DNA of 64,000 bases from Vibrio splendidus (GCF_003345295.1 NZ_CP031055.1:1612001-1676000); one strand, 5' to 3'. Positions 35,482 to 45,056 are shown, counted from the first letter of the stretch. The notes: generated from the letters alone by a model not told the origin. Program-made: numbers and translations.

Positions 35482-35615
35482 GTGGAAAGCAACAGCCTTA
35501 ATTAACAAAAGAATTCTATCTAGAAATCCGTCTGTATTAAGTAGTGCTATCGATCCCTGAGATCCGCACTGCCTTCCCTCTTCTCCTTAAATTTTATATT
35601 TATTAAGGGGAAACT

Positions 35616-36986
35616 ATGAACCATCTACAAGCTACACTACAAACCATCAACCAATTCGTTTGGGGACCACCACTGCTTATTCTGCTAGTGGGAACGGGGA
35701 TCTACTTTACTTTTCGCTTAGGCTTACTCCAGTTTAGACACCTCCCAACCGCACTAAAAATGGTGTTCACCAAAGACAAATCCGGTACGGGTGACGTATC
35801 GAGTTTCGCCGCTTTGTGTACAGCACTTTCAGCAACTATTGGTACAGGTAACATCGTTGGTGTAGCGACCGCAATTAAGATTGGTGGCCCTGGAGCCCTA
35901 TTCTGGATGTGGCTTGCCGCTGTCTTTGGTATGGCGACCAAATACGCAGAATGTCTACTTGCCGTTAAATACCGCAGAACCGATAGCAATGGCGAAATGG
36001 TTGGCGGCCCAATGTACTACCTGCAATACGGTGTCGGCTCACGAATCTTAGCGGTAATGTTCGCTGTCTTCGCGTTAGGTGTTGCCTGCTTCGGTATTGG
36101 TACCTTCCCACAAGTCAACGCTATCTTAGACGCAACTCAAATTTCGTTTGGTGCTTCTCGTGAGATGTCTGCTGTCGTTCTTACGATATTGGTGGCAGTG
36201 GTAACCCTTGGTGGTATTCAATCTATCGCGAAGGTAGCAGGAAAAGTGGTTCCAACCATGGCAATTATGTACATCGTCGCGTGTTTGAGCGTGCTGGTTT
36301 CAAATGCCGACCAACTACTGAATGCCATTACCCTTGTGGTTACCTCTGCGTTTACCAACACCGCTGCAACCGGTGGTTTCTTTGGTGCAAGCATCATGCT
36401 TGCTATCCAATCAGGTATCGCTCGTGGTGTATTCTCGAACGAATCTGGTCTTGGTAGTGCGCCTATGGCAGCAGCAGCGGCTAAAACGGACTCGTGCGTG
36501 AAGCAAGGCCTTATCTCGATGACAGGTACCTTCTTTGACACCATCATCATCTGTACGATGACAGGCTTGGCGCTTATCTTAACGGGTGCTTGGCAAACCG
36601 ACCTCTCTGGTGCTGCGATGACCACTCATGCATTCGCTGTGGGTTTAAACGCCGATACTCTAGGTCCAATGTTAGTTTCGATTGGCTTAATCTTCTTTGC
36701 GTTTACAACGATTTTAGGCTGGAACTACTATGGTGAGCGCTGTGTTGTTTTCTTACTAGGTACCAAAGCCGTACTACCTTACAAAATCATCTTCATTGCG
36801 TTGGTTGCCTCTGGTGCATTCCTAAAACTCGACATGATCTGGCTGATGGCTGATATCGTGAACGGCCTAATGGCTATTCCTAACCTAATCGGTCTTATCT
36901 TGTTACGCCACGTTGTCATCGAAGAAACAAAGCTATTCTTCAAACCTTTAACTTCTTCAAATGATTGTGAAGCCGTTAAAGCATAA
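35616..36986 (+). CDS. Sodium:glycine/alanine symporter (AGCS) under glycine riboswitch
   Basis: 456 residues with about ten TM helices. AGCS motifs LCTALSATIGTGNIVGVATAIKIGGPGALFWM and RGVFSNESGLGSAPMAAAAA are visible. The glycine riboswitch in its leader marks glycine as the likely substrate, as for its V. cholerae counterpart VC1422. Ribosome site TTAAGGGGAAACT. Monocistronic, closed by an intrinsic terminator. Confidence 0.94.
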   Translation: MNHLQATLQTINQFVWGPPLLILLVGTGIYFTFRLGLLQFRHLPTALKMVFTKDKSGTGDVSSFAALCTALSATIGTGNIVGVATAIKIGGPGALFWMWLAAVFGMATKYAECLLAVKYRRTDSNGEMVGGPMYYLQYGVGSRILAVMFAVFALGVACFGIGTFPQVNAILDATQISFGASREMSAVVLTILVAVVTLGGIQSIAKVAGKVVPTMAIMYIVACLSVLVSNADQLLNAITLVVTSAFTNTAATGGFFGASIMLAIQSGIARGVFSNESGLGSAPMAAAAAKTDSCVKQGLISMTGTFFDTIIICTMTGLALILTGAWQTDLSGAAMTTHAFAVGLNADTLGPMLVSIGLIFFAFTTILGWNYYGERCVVFLLGTKAVLPYKIIFIALVASGAFLKLDMIWLMADIVNGLMAIPNLIGLILLRHVVIEETKLFFKPLTSSNDCEAVKA

Positions 36987-37005
36987 CTTGAATTGATTGA
37001 ATACC

Positions 37006-37032
37006 AAGCCCGCAATAAATGCGGGCTTTTTT
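37006..37032 (+). terminator. Terminator of the glycine symporter gene
   Basis: 9-bp stem AAGCCCGCA/TGCGGGCTT with 5-nt loop and a T-run. Confidence 0.9.
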
Positions 37033-37362
37033 ATTGATTCAACGCTTCAAATGACTACATTATTACTTGTCCTATATACCCAAAAATATAATAATATATT
37101 TATTCGGCGACTGTTCTAATTAAAATAATGAAAAGACTAATAAAAAGGTCACTAATAAAACCAACGCTTAATTAGATGTTACTTATATTTAACAGGTTGT
37201 GTCTAAATAGCGTCATTTTTATCATAAACGAATAAGAAACATTTTGTTTCAACCACACAAAAAAACACCATAATAAAATATGTGACTTTAATTCACATAT
37301 GAGTCAGTTTATAGTCATCTACACTCTTGAGAGAATTATAATAAAAATAAAATGTTGGCTAT
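37033..37362. other. Promoter region of the ToxR-like gene
   Basis: 330 bp, very AT-rich. No ribosome site of normal strength precedes the ToxR-like ATG. AT-richness would suit H-NS silencing, which is common for ToxR-type loci; no operator could be defined. Confidence 0.4.
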
Positions 37363-38259
37363 ATGATCAAATTTGACCCAATTAAAAACCGTATTTATAA
37401 CGACGAACGTTCTATTAAAATAGGATATCGTGAGACTCGTGTTTTAGAGTTATTACTTAAAAAATCTCCCGAGATTGTGCGCAAACAAGATATTATTAGT
37501 TTCGCATGGGGAAGCGAATTCATTGGTGATACGTCACTAGCGAAATGTATCAGCTTACTTCGCCAAGGATTCGTTAAGCTCGGTATCAAAGAGACGCCAA
37601 TCGTGACTGTGCCAAAGGTTGGTTACCGCCTTATCGATGGTTGTGTCTTGATCGAATCGCAGCCACAAAGTGGAGCCACTATACTTCTCACTCCAGTGAG
37701 CGACCACATATCACTAAGTCATACCAGTTCACTAAGTCATACCAGTTCACTAAGTCATAGCAGTTCATTAGGTAATCGCTGTTCACAAGGTCATGACAGT
37801 TCACAAGGTCAAAGCAGTATTGCGCTCTCTCTTGCAAGTAGCCATGAATCTGAATCTAAACAGACGACACCTGCTTATCAGCACGTCGGCTCATACCGAA
37901 ATAGACTGTGTTACTTCACTACTGGATGTTTGCTGCTGGCATCCGCGTTATTGGCTTTCGCTAAAGTTAATGAGAGAAACCTCAGTGATATCAAGCCAGT
38001 TAACCGACTCAACGAGCAGTGGATTGGTCAAGTACAAGTTTTCCAAGATCCTGAAATGGCGATGACTCCTGAGCTAGAAAGCATCCTCTATCAGTATCAA
38101 TGTGACTGTGTGGCGTACGTTAGCGAAGAGCCCGCCTATTCAGAACTCTCCGTACTCAACAAAGCAACACGCCAGTCTGTCAATATCTTTTACACGTCAA
38201 CACAATTGGATCGAGCTAGCACCGAGCTGGCGCTATTCCTAGAGAGAGGCCAACTATGA
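37363..38259 (+). CDS. ToxR-like membrane-bound transcription factor
   Basis: 298 residues: N-terminal OmpR/PhoB-type winged HTH about 1-95 (ISFAWGSEFIGDTSLAKCIS, TVPKVGYRL), a Ser/His-rich linker about 110-175 containing six hexapeptide repeats (SLSHTS type), one TM about 182-200, and a periplasmic domain of about 97 residues with a CDC motif at 247-249. This is the ToxR/TcpP/VtrA layout: a DNA-binding protein that senses periplasmic signals. The next gene overlaps by 4 bp and encodes a membrane partner. The aerolysin gene lies 1 kb downstream. Confidence 0.85.
   Translation: MIKFDPIKNRIYNDERSIKIGYRETRVLELLLKKSPEIVRKQDIISFAWGSEFIGDTSLAKCISLLRQGFVKLGIKETPIVTVPKVGYRLIDGCVLIESQPQSGATILLTPVSDHISLSHTSSLSHTSSLSHSSSLGNRCSQGHDSSQGQSSIALSLASSHESESKQTTPAYQHVGSYRNRLCYFTTGCLLLASALLAFAKVNERNLSDIKPVNRLNEQWIGQVQVFQDPEMAMTPELESILYQYQCDCVAYVSEEPAYSELSVLNKATRQSVNIFYTSTQLDRASTELALFLERGQL
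37711..37818 (+). repeat. Six 18-bp repeats in the ToxR-like linker
   Basis: Units begin TCACTAAGTCATACCAGT (two identical, the third with one change) and decay along the array; they encode SLSHTS-type hexapeptides at residues 117-152, between the DNA-binding and TM domains. The identical first units suggest recent expansion. Confidence 0.85.
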
Positions 38260-38717
38260 TGCCATTCGTTGCACTCATTTCCGCATTCGCTTTATTAGTT
38301 GGCATATGGAATATCCCTTCGCCCCAACCAAAAGAAGAGCATCGCTATCAACATAGCGTGGTGGACTTCATAATGGATGACAATGTATTACGTACCGATG
38401 GATTAACAAAAATAAGTAACAACGAAGTCCTGCACCTTATGTCAGTCCAGGACGACAACATGCCCAACCCGATTGTCCTGAGATTCAAAGGAAAAGCTAA
38501 CCCTTCTCAATCATTTTTCTTTTCTATATCTGGTACCATCGACTTAGTCTCTGTACAAAAAATAAATAAAACAATGAATGACAGCCTATTGTCACCTTAT
38601 CTTTTAATCAACAATGACCCATTAACGATAAAGATTGATATCTTAAGTTCAAATGATTTATTTGCCATAATAAAAACGTGTAATACAGGCCGAACACAAC
38701 TTCTGGCTAAGCGATAA
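38256..38717 (+). CDS. Small membrane partner of the ToxR-like regulator (ToxS/VtrC-like position)
   Basis: 153 residues: N-terminal TM about 3-19, then a periplasmic domain with alternating beta-type sequence and one cysteine (IKTCNTG). Start codon overlaps the regulator stop by 4 bp. Size, topology and overlap match ToxS, TcpH and VtrC, the periplasmic partners of ToxR, TcpP and VtrA; there is no clear sequence match visible by eye, so the assignment rests on architecture. Confidence 0.65.
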   Translation: MMPFVALISAFALLVGIWNIPSPQPKEEHRYQHSVVDFIMDDNVLRTDGLTKISNNEVLHLMSVQDDNMPNPIVLRFKGKANPSQSFFFSISGTIDLVSVQKINKTMNDSLLSPYLLINNDPLTIKIDILSSNDLFAIIKTCNTGRTQLLAKR

Positions 38718-39273
38718 TTAGGAACAGTTTTTCCACCAGCAACCGCAACTTTATTATCAAATGACGATCTTTGCCGATATTACACATAGAAAACGGATGG
38801 TTATTTTTATTCTTCTATCAGTAATACAATGGCGACTTGATCCTGACTTAAAGTGTTTCAATGTTAAAAAGGTCGCACATCAAGATATCCAATCTAGATT
38901 TAGACTCCTTATGGTTCAATAACCGCCTTAAAGTTACGAACATTGTGAATGGTTATATCTAGCTTTCTACTTAACCATTCACATCAAGCGTAACGAATTA
39001 ACATCAAAGCGTTTTGACGTTTAAGCCCAAATAATAACACTCTATTTTTCTAAAAACGGTTTGAGCCCCATCAAATAATTTCCTTTAAGTTGCATACACT
39101 TTCACCCTAAAAATACATTCAACAATACAACTCAATGAATTTAAAGGGTAAATTAATTCAAGCCTTTTCAGTATCTATCTATTTATCAACATGAAAAAGT
39201 GAACTTGTCTTGTTAACTACACGGCACACAAAACATTATCAAAATAGAAAAATTACAAACGAGGGAATTGTTA
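38718..39273. other. Intergenic region upstream of the aerolysin gene
   Basis: 556 bp, AT-rich. It holds the 12-bp inverted repeat described separately (38944-38983) and the toxin promoter. No terminator with a T-run was found after the ToxS-like gene. Confidence 0.5.
38944..38983. promoter_or_regulatory. 12-bp inverted repeat upstream of the toxin gene
   Basis: TGTGAATGGTTA at 38944-38955 and its exact complement TAACCATTCACA at 38972-38983, loop 16 nt, 290 bp before the aerolysin start. No T-run follows, so it is more likely an operator or mRNA structure than a terminator. Confidence 0.55.
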
Positions 39274-40749
39274 ATGATTAGTATAAACAGAAGTCTCTTA
39301 GCAACCGCAGTGTTGTCTGTTCTATCAACCGGTGTAAACGCAAAGGTTTACCCAGACCAAATAGTGTTTGACCAACTTGGTGAAGATGTATGTCGCTCTG
39401 GTTATCGTCCTTTAGACCGTTATGAAGCCGAAGAGCAGAAGAGTGCTTTGGTCGCTCGTATGGGCACTTGGCAGATTACCGGGTTAAAAGGAAACTGGGT
39501 AATCATGGGACCTGGTTATCATGGCGAAATTAAACAATCAAACAGCGGGTCGACGTTCTGTTATCCGAACAATGACCAATCTGAAATACCAAATTACTCT
39601 GCTAAAGCCGTCACAGAAGGCAGCGAGATAGACGTTGAATATGACTTAGTAAACAACCGCAATGATTTTGTACGCCCTCTTAGCTATCTAGCTCACAACC
39701 TAGGTTATGCATGGGTTGGCGGTAACAACAGTCAGTATGTTGGTGAGGACATGACCATTAACCGCTCGGGTGACTCTTGGGTGATACAAGGTAACAACAG
39801 TGGCTCTTGTGATGGTTATCGTTGTAACGAAAAGACTAAGATCACCGTCGATAACTTCACCTACACCGTTAACGACAATAATTTTTGGCACGGCGATGTC
39901 GTCGAGTCCGATCGTGAACTGGTTAAGACCGTTTATGCAACGGCAAGAAACAGAAGCGACATCGCGCAGCAAGTCGTTGTCGACCTAAAAGTCGATGAGT
40001 CTACAAATTGGTCGAAAACGAATAGCTATGGGTTCTCTGAAAGTGTTCAAACAGAGAATACATTCAAGTGGCCTTTGGTTGGCGAGACTAAGCTTACAAT
40101 CAAGTTAGAAGCGAACCAGAGCTTTGCTGAAACCAATGGCAACTCCACTAGCGAGCAAGTAACACTGCAAGCTCGTCCTATGGTTCCAGCGAATTCGGAG
40201 CTGCCGATTCGAGTTGAGTTGTATCGTTCAACCATCTCTTATCCTTACCGATTCAACGCTGACATCAGTTACGATGTTGAATTTAACGGCTTCCTTCGTT
40301 GGGGTGGTAACGCATGGCACACCCACCCAGACAACCGCCCGTACAAAGCTCACACCTTCACTATGGGTCGCAGCAGCAATGAATCAGCCGATATTCGTTA
40401 CCAATGGGATCACAGATACATTCCAGGCGAAACGAAATGGTGGGACTGGGGTTGGGCGATCAAAGAAGCCGGTTTATCAAGCATGCAGTACGCGACTGGA
40501 GGAAGCTTACGCCCATTCCACTCTTACGTATCTGGCGATTTTAACGCTGAATCTCAATTTGCAGGCACCATTGAAATTGGCCAAGCAACGCCAATTACCA
40601 ACAGTGTTCGAAGCAAAAGAAGCGTCGATTCAGTCAACGAAACCACTGAGCGCATTGGCGATATCGAAGTTACCACCAACTTCAATGCAGATGAGTTGAG
40701 TGACTTAGGTTTCGAAGGCGCTGAGATGAACATTAGCGTTGTCGAATAA
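39274..40749 (+). CDS. Aerolysin-family pore-forming toxin (pro-haemolysin)
   Basis: 491 residues. Signal peptide of 23 residues ending GVNA, then KVYPDQIVFDQLGEDVCRSG, the aerolysin amino end. The cysteine pair in SCDGYRCNEK keeps the i,i+5 spacing of the proaerolysin disulfide, with the earlier pair in DVCRSG and TFCYPN. Tryptophan-rich WWDWGWAIKEA matches domain 4. A basic site RSKR (ending at Arg449) would release a 42-residue C-terminal propeptide on cleavage, as in proaerolysin activation. The ATG at 39274 follows AGGGAATTG; a TTG lies 6 nt upstream. Secreted toxin; comparable genes occur in fish-pathogenic V. splendidus. Confidence 0.93.
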   Translation: MISINRSLLATAVLSVLSTGVNAKVYPDQIVFDQLGEDVCRSGYRPLDRYEAEEQKSALVARMGTWQITGLKGNWVIMGPGYHGEIKQSNSGSTFCYPNNDQSEIPNYSAKAVTEGSEIDVEYDLVNNRNDFVRPLSYLAHNLGYAWVGGNNSQYVGEDMTINRSGDSWVIQGNNSGSCDGYRCNEKTKITVDNFTYTVNDNNFWHGDVVESDRELVKTVYATARNRSDIAQQVVVDLKVDESTNWSKTNSYGFSESVQTENTFKWPLVGETKLTIKLEANQSFAETNGNSTSEQVTLQARPMVPANSELPIRVELYRSTISYPYRFNADISYDVEFNGFLRWGGNAWHTHPDNRPYKAHTFTMGRSSNESADIRYQWDHRYIPGETKWWDWGWAIKEAGLSSMQYATGGSLRPFHSYVSGDFNAESQFAGTIEIGQATPITNSVRSKRSVDSVNETTERIGDIEVTTNFNADELSDLGFEGAEMNISVVE

Positions 40750-40790
40750 CGCAGTAGCTCACATCTAACACTCGATTTACCAGTAACAAA

Positions 40791-40833
40791 AAAGCCCACG
40801 GCAGTGTTTAAATACAAACCTAACGTGGGCTTT
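40791..40833. terminator. Bidirectional terminator between toxin and LysE genes
   Basis: 10-bp stem AAAGCCCACG/CGTGGGCTTT with an inner GTTT/AAAC stem; serves the toxin and the opposing LysE gene. Confidence 0.8.
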
Positions 40834-40903
40834 CTTCGTTTTAATTCAATTGTGTAGAGCCTTTAGGACGACTCGCAATAACCTATACCCAAAACGGTTC
40901 AGA

Positions 40904-41539
40904 TTATACTGGCTCTTCCATCAGAAGCTTAACACCCAGCCCCACCAGCACCATGCCCGTCACACCTTCCATCCACTTCATAAAGCTCGCGTTCTTAAGC
41001 AAGTTTTTAGCGGAGTTCAATGCCCCAGCCAAACTGCATTGCCACACCATCGCAATCATAAAGTGCACCGAAGCCATCACCATGGATTGCAATAAAGGCG
41101 ATCCTTCAAGGTTTACGAATTGAGGCAGAAAAGCCAAATAGAAAACCGCCGTTTTCGGGTTCAGCACATTAGATAAGAAGCCTTCGCGTAGAGAGCGCTT
41201 GGCACTGTATGCTTGCTTAGCTTGCTCCCCGACCTGCATCCCGCCGCCATTTTTCATCAAAGCGCGTAGACTGCTTAAGCCAAGCCAAATCAGGTAAACC
41301 GCACCGACCATTTTAACGGCTTGAAATAGTTCAGCAGATTGAGCAAGAATAGCGGAGATCCCTACAGCTGAGAAAAAAGCATGCACATAAAGACCGCTAC
41401 AAATACCAAAGCTGGTCATCACACCGTCAGATAAGCCCGAGCGGCTCGTATTGCGAATCACCAATGCCGTATCTAAGCCCGGCGTTAGCGTTAAAATAGT
41501 GATGGCAATTAGAAATGCCTCAAAGTTCAAAATATCCAT
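40904..41539 (-). CDS. LysE/RhtB-family amino-acid exporter
   Basis: 211 residues from the ATG at 41539, with six hydrophobic segments. LysE signature: LTLTPGLDTALVIRNTSRSG near the N-terminus, and GFLSNVLNPKTAVFYLAFLPQFV. The open frame extends 49 codons upstream to 41686 without matching the family, so the internal ATG is chosen although its ribosome site is poor. Substrate unknown. Confidence 0.85.
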   Translation of the reverse strand: MDILNFEAFLIAITILTLTPGLDTALVIRNTSRSGLSDGVMTSFGICSGLYVHAFFSAVGISAILAQSAELFQAVKMVGAVYLIWLGLSSLRALMKNGGGMQVGEQAKQAYSAKRSLREGFLSNVLNPKTAVFYLAFLPQFVNLEGSPLLQSMVMASVHFMIAMVWQCSLAGALNSAKNLLKNASFMKWMEGVTGMVLVGLGVKLLMEEPV

Positions 41540-41837
41540 ATTATTGTCATTGTTGTTCAGCGATCTATCATCAATACCGTGTATCTGAACAATTCGCAAG
41601 CAACAATTGCCATCGGCTATACAAGTCACTGATTTTGTGCACAATGGAACAGTTTGATTTGTTAATAAATAGTAAATTCTAGGCATCGTACTGCCTCATG
41701 CTTTTATCGCTATATCTTCGACTACGAAGTACAGCGTCATTAAAAAGCAGAGCCATAATCAAAGTACATGAGAGATGAACCTTAAAGCTGACGCTGTCCT
41801 AAGGATCATTTAAAGAAACCAAATTAAGAGTAGTCAA

Positions 41838-43310
41838 ATGAGCGCATTCAAAAAACTAGTCGAGCACTCTCAAAAATGTTCACGCTTTCAACACCTAGCC
41901 TCTATTTGTGGTTGGGACCAAGCTTCAATGATGCCTGCCGGTGGTAACCAAGCTCGTAGTGAAGCGATGGCCGAGCTTTCGGTTCATATTCACGGGTTGA
42001 TGACGCAACCACAGCTTGGCGATTGGATTGCAGACGCTGAAAACGAAGCGCTAAATGGCGAGCAACAATCGTCTCTGCGTGAAATTAAACGCCAATGGCA
42101 ACAAGCTAACCTACTTCCAGAAAAACTGGTTGAAGCGAAATCTCTAGCAGGTTCAAAATGTGAACATGCATGGCGAAGCCAACGTGGTAACAACGACTGG
42201 GTTGGGTTCGAAAAGAACTGGCGTGAAGTGGTTGAGCTATCTCGTGAAGAAGCGCAGATCCGCGCCGACGCAGCGAACCTAACGCCTTATGATGCGATGC
42301 TGGATATCTATGAACCGGGCACCAGCTCTGCTTCGCTTGATACCTTGTTTGCAGACGTTAAAACTTGGCTTCCAGGCTTGATTGATGAAGTGATCGAAAA
42401 ACAGTCGAGCGAGCAATTTAATGCGCCATCTGGCACCTATTCAACCGAGAAACAGAAAGCACTGGGTTTAGAAGTCATGAAGCTGCTTCAGTTCGACTTC
42501 GAACACGGCCGATTGGATGAAAGTGTTCACCCATTCTGTGGCGGCGTACCTTCAGACGTGCGCATCACAACCCGATACGACGAAGCGGAATTCGTTCAAA
42601 GCTTAATGGGTATTGTGCATGAAACAGGACACGCACGTTACGAACAAGGCTTACCAAAGCACCTAGCAGGACAACCGGCGGGCGAAGCGCGCTCTATGGG
42701 TATCCACGAATCTCAATCTTTGTTCTTCGAGATGCAAGTCGGCCGCAGCGACCCGTTCATCGGGCACTTAGCAAACCTCGCTGGTCAGCAGTTCTCAGGC
42801 TCAGAGTTTGAGAAAGAGAACTTCCAGAAGATCTACACTCGCGTGAAGAAAGACTTCATCCGTGTCGACGCTGATGAGCTGACCTACCCTGCACACGTTA
42901 TCTTGCGATACGAAATTGAGCGTGATTTGATCAACGGAAAGATCAAACACACCGATGTTCCTGAGCTTTGGAACACCAAGATGCAGTCATACCTTGGCTT
43001 AAGTACTCAAGGTAATTTCACCAACGGCTGTATGCAAGACATCCATTGGACAGACGGCGCATTCGGTTACTTCCCGTCGTACACACTAGGTGCGATGTAC
43101 GCGGCTCAGTTCATGGCTTCAATGAAGAAAACGGTAGATGTGAACGCTGTAATTGAAAATGGCGACCTATCACCTATCTTCACTTGGTTAGAATCAAATA
43201 TTTGGAGCAAAGGCAGCCTGCTTAACACCGATGACTTGGTGAAAGGCGCAACAGGCGAAACCTTGAACGCGCAGTACTTCAAAGACCACCTAAGAAGCCG
43301 TTACCTTTAG
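41838..43310 (+). CDS. Metallocarboxypeptidase, family M32
   Basis: 490 residues. The zinc motif HETGH is near residue 260, with the M32 signature HPFCGGVPSDVRITTRY ahead of it, GIHESQSLFFE and DELTYPAHVILRYEIE behind. Cytoplasmic carboxypeptidase related to Thermus carboxypeptidase Taq. Stands alone and ends in a strong terminator. Confidence 0.95.
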   Translation: MSAFKKLVEHSQKCSRFQHLASICGWDQASMMPAGGNQARSEAMAELSVHIHGLMTQPQLGDWIADAENEALNGEQQSSLREIKRQWQQANLLPEKLVEAKSLAGSKCEHAWRSQRGNNDWVGFEKNWREVVELSREEAQIRADAANLTPYDAMLDIYEPGTSSASLDTLFADVKTWLPGLIDEVIEKQSSEQFNAPSGTYSTEKQKALGLEVMKLLQFDFEHGRLDESVHPFCGGVPSDVRITTRYDEAEFVQSLMGIVHETGHARYEQGLPKHLAGQPAGEARSMGIHESQSLFFEMQVGRSDPFIGHLANLAGQQFSGSEFEKENFQKIYTRVKKDFIRVDADELTYPAHVILRYEIERDLINGKIKHTDVPELWNTKMQSYLGLSTQGNFTNGCMQDIHWTDGAFGYFPSYTLGAMYAAQFMASMKKTVDVNAVIENGDLSPIFTWLESNIWSKGSLLNTDDLVKGATGETLNAQYFKDHLRSRYL

Positions 43311-43360
43311 TGTTTTATTAAAGAGTTTTCGAACAAAGAAAACTAGGTAATAGACGAATA

Positions 43361-43396
43361 AAAAAGGCTGAGCAGATTATCTGGCTCAGCCTTTTT
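43361..43396. terminator. Terminator of the M32 carboxypeptidase gene
   Basis: 12-bp stem AAAAAGGCTGAG/CTCAGCCTTTTT with a 12-nt loop; usable from both strands (the YdjM-like gene ends 16 bp away). Confidence 0.88.
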
Positions 43397-43412
43397 ACTC
43401 TTCAGACCTAGA

Positions 43413-44417
43413 TCATTTATCTCCCGTGAGCATGCTGAAGAAGGTCTGTCTCGACTCTGGTGTGTTGTCTCTATGAGTTTCGTATTTTACATGCGTGTTT
43501 GCATCGACTGCTTTTGATAGCTTGATGCTCCAAAGCGCTTTCATTTGGTTCGGTACAATTGAATATCGGACATCGATAATACGCAGATCGTCTGTTGGGT
43601 CCTGAGCAATATAACCATTCGAGAACCAGCGGAAACGTTCAATGTCTTTGGCTTGTTGAGAATCAAGGTCAAGCCAAGGTAAATCCCTGCCAACGCTCAG
43701 CTTAGCGATCGACTCTCCGGGATACGTGCTTACCGATGTACCAACCCGCACTGCGTCTACATGATAATGAGCCTCTGTTTCGTACACTACTTTCCAAACT
43801 AAGATGTTCGCAAAGCTCGGCTTAGCCTCTAATCGAATCGGCTGATGTTGTCTTTCTTCGGCTAATTGCCATCCAACTGCCTCTGCCCTGTCTCTCTGAA
43901 TCATCCCTAATGTTGGATAGATTAGAGCCCAAGCAAATGCGACACGCGCTAACCAAGGCGCTCGTTTCAACGTTGCAAACACAAGTAAAATTAAGATGGG
44001 AAGCGTATAAACAGGATCGATGATTGATATGGTATTCCAAGCAAAACGCGCGTTGGTGAAAGGCCAAAGTAACTGCGTGCCATAAGTGGTACAAGCGTCT
44101 AACAGTGCATGAGTGCCGTAACCTAGAGTACAAAACAGCCAGCTTTGTTTGAAAGAAAGCCCGCGCCTTTTTGCAATGAGATGATGCAAAACCAAGGCAC
44201 AGATCAAACTGCCAATGGGGATAAAGAAGAGTGAATGGGTAAATTGTCGATGAAACTCCAAAGCCAACAAAGGATCAGTCTGTGACTTAATCAGTGCATC
44301 TAAATCTGGAGCCAATCCAGAGAGTAGACCTAATACCCCAGCGACAACCAAGTTCTGTTTTTTGCTTGCCGACTGTGACAAAGAAGCGCCTAATACGCCC
44401 TGCGTTAAAGGATCCAT
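43413..44417 (-). CDS. Membrane-bound metal-dependent hydrolase (YdjM/DUF457 type)
   Basis: 334 residues from the ATG at 44417. It starts MDPLTQGVLGASLSQ, typical of COG1988/YdjM proteins. Putative metal ligands are in LAPDLDALI and HRQFTHSLFF; several TM helices follow, then a C-terminal soluble part of about 150 residues. Biochemical role of the family is poorly defined. Confidence 0.82.
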   Translation of the reverse strand: MDPLTQGVLGASLSQSASKKQNLVVAGVLGLLSGLAPDLDALIKSQTDPLLALEFHRQFTHSLFFIPIGSLICALVLHHLIAKRRGLSFKQSWLFCTLGYGTHALLDACTTYGTQLLWPFTNARFAWNTISIIDPVYTLPILILLVFATLKRAPWLARVAFAWALIYPTLGMIQRDRAEAVGWQLAEERQHQPIRLEAKPSFANILVWKVVYETEAHYHVDAVRVGTSVSTYPGESIAKLSVGRDLPWLDLDSQQAKDIERFRWFSNGYIAQDPTDDLRIIDVRYSIVPNQMKALWSIKLSKAVDANTHVKYETHRDNTPESRQTFFSMLTGDK

Positions 44418-44547
44418 AAACCACTCATTGATAGCATTCCGTTGAATCAAACAAGATACATTTAGCTATAGCAGTGAATCCCGTTAAACAACAAGATTTC
44501 ATCAACATACTCATATACATAATCGTATAAATGTAGACTGGCAAACA

Positions 44548-44577
44548 AAAAAGAGCAGCCTCGTGACTGCTCTTTTT
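44548..44577 (-). terminator. Terminator downstream of the DUF6404-like gene
   Basis: 11-bp stem AAAAAGAGCAG/CTGCTCTTTTT with an 8-nt loop and T-run on the minus strand. Confidence 0.82.
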
Positions 44578-44622
44578 GTTTGAATTTAACGATAGTTCTT
44601 ACTTCTATATCGCTTTATTAGC

Positions 44623-44994
44623 TTACAACTCTTCCCAATTTGTCAGATCGCACTTCCGATATGTCCAAAGATAATACGCACTCATAAAAACAGAATAAAA
44701 TGCACCAGCGATGAATGATTCGTACAGCAAGTTTGAAAAGGTCACTCCCTCTCTCGATATACTTAACAGCGATATCAAAGGAAGGAAAAAGACAAAGAAT
44801 TCGACAAAGCGCACCACTACATTTCGTCCAAAAGACACATAATAAGGCGGCCTTAACTTAAGTCCTGCCTTTCTTAACCATTGATGCAATGGCGGGTTGT
44901 AGTTCCATTTTAGAATTTTGGCGGCTTGGAGTTGCAAGAATGCCCTTTCAAGCTTTGTTTTATAACTCATGTTGGAGATTTCCCGCGGCATCAT
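44623..44994 (-). CDS. DUF6404-like small membrane protein
   Basis: 123 residues (possibly starting 8 residues later at 44970). The core PPLHQWLRKAGLKLRPPYYVSFG followed by two TM helices matches the DUF6404 proteins common in vibrios. Function unknown. Confidence 0.65.
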   Translation of the reverse strand: MMPREISNMSYKTKLERAFLQLQAAKILKWNYNPPLHQWLRKAGLKLRPPYYVSFGRNVVVRFVEFFVFFLPLISLLSISREGVTFSNLLYESFIAGAFYSVFMSAYYLWTYRKCDLTNWEEL

Positions 44995-45056
44995 AAATTC
45001 CTTTGGGTAAGTGTTTGACCAAATTTAAAATATTTATAAAACAGGACAATTCTATT

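Noticed and set aside
35281..35505. 74-residue frame upstream of the glycine symporter
   Set aside because: Entirely contained in the glycine riboswitch RNA; explained by that structure.
37700..37820. CRISPR-like array
   Set aside because: The 18-bp repeats are contiguous and in frame inside a coding region, without spacers.
38256..38717. Naming the partner protein toxS
   Set aside because: Only size, topology and gene overlap agree; sequence likeness to ToxS or VtrC could not be shown by eye.
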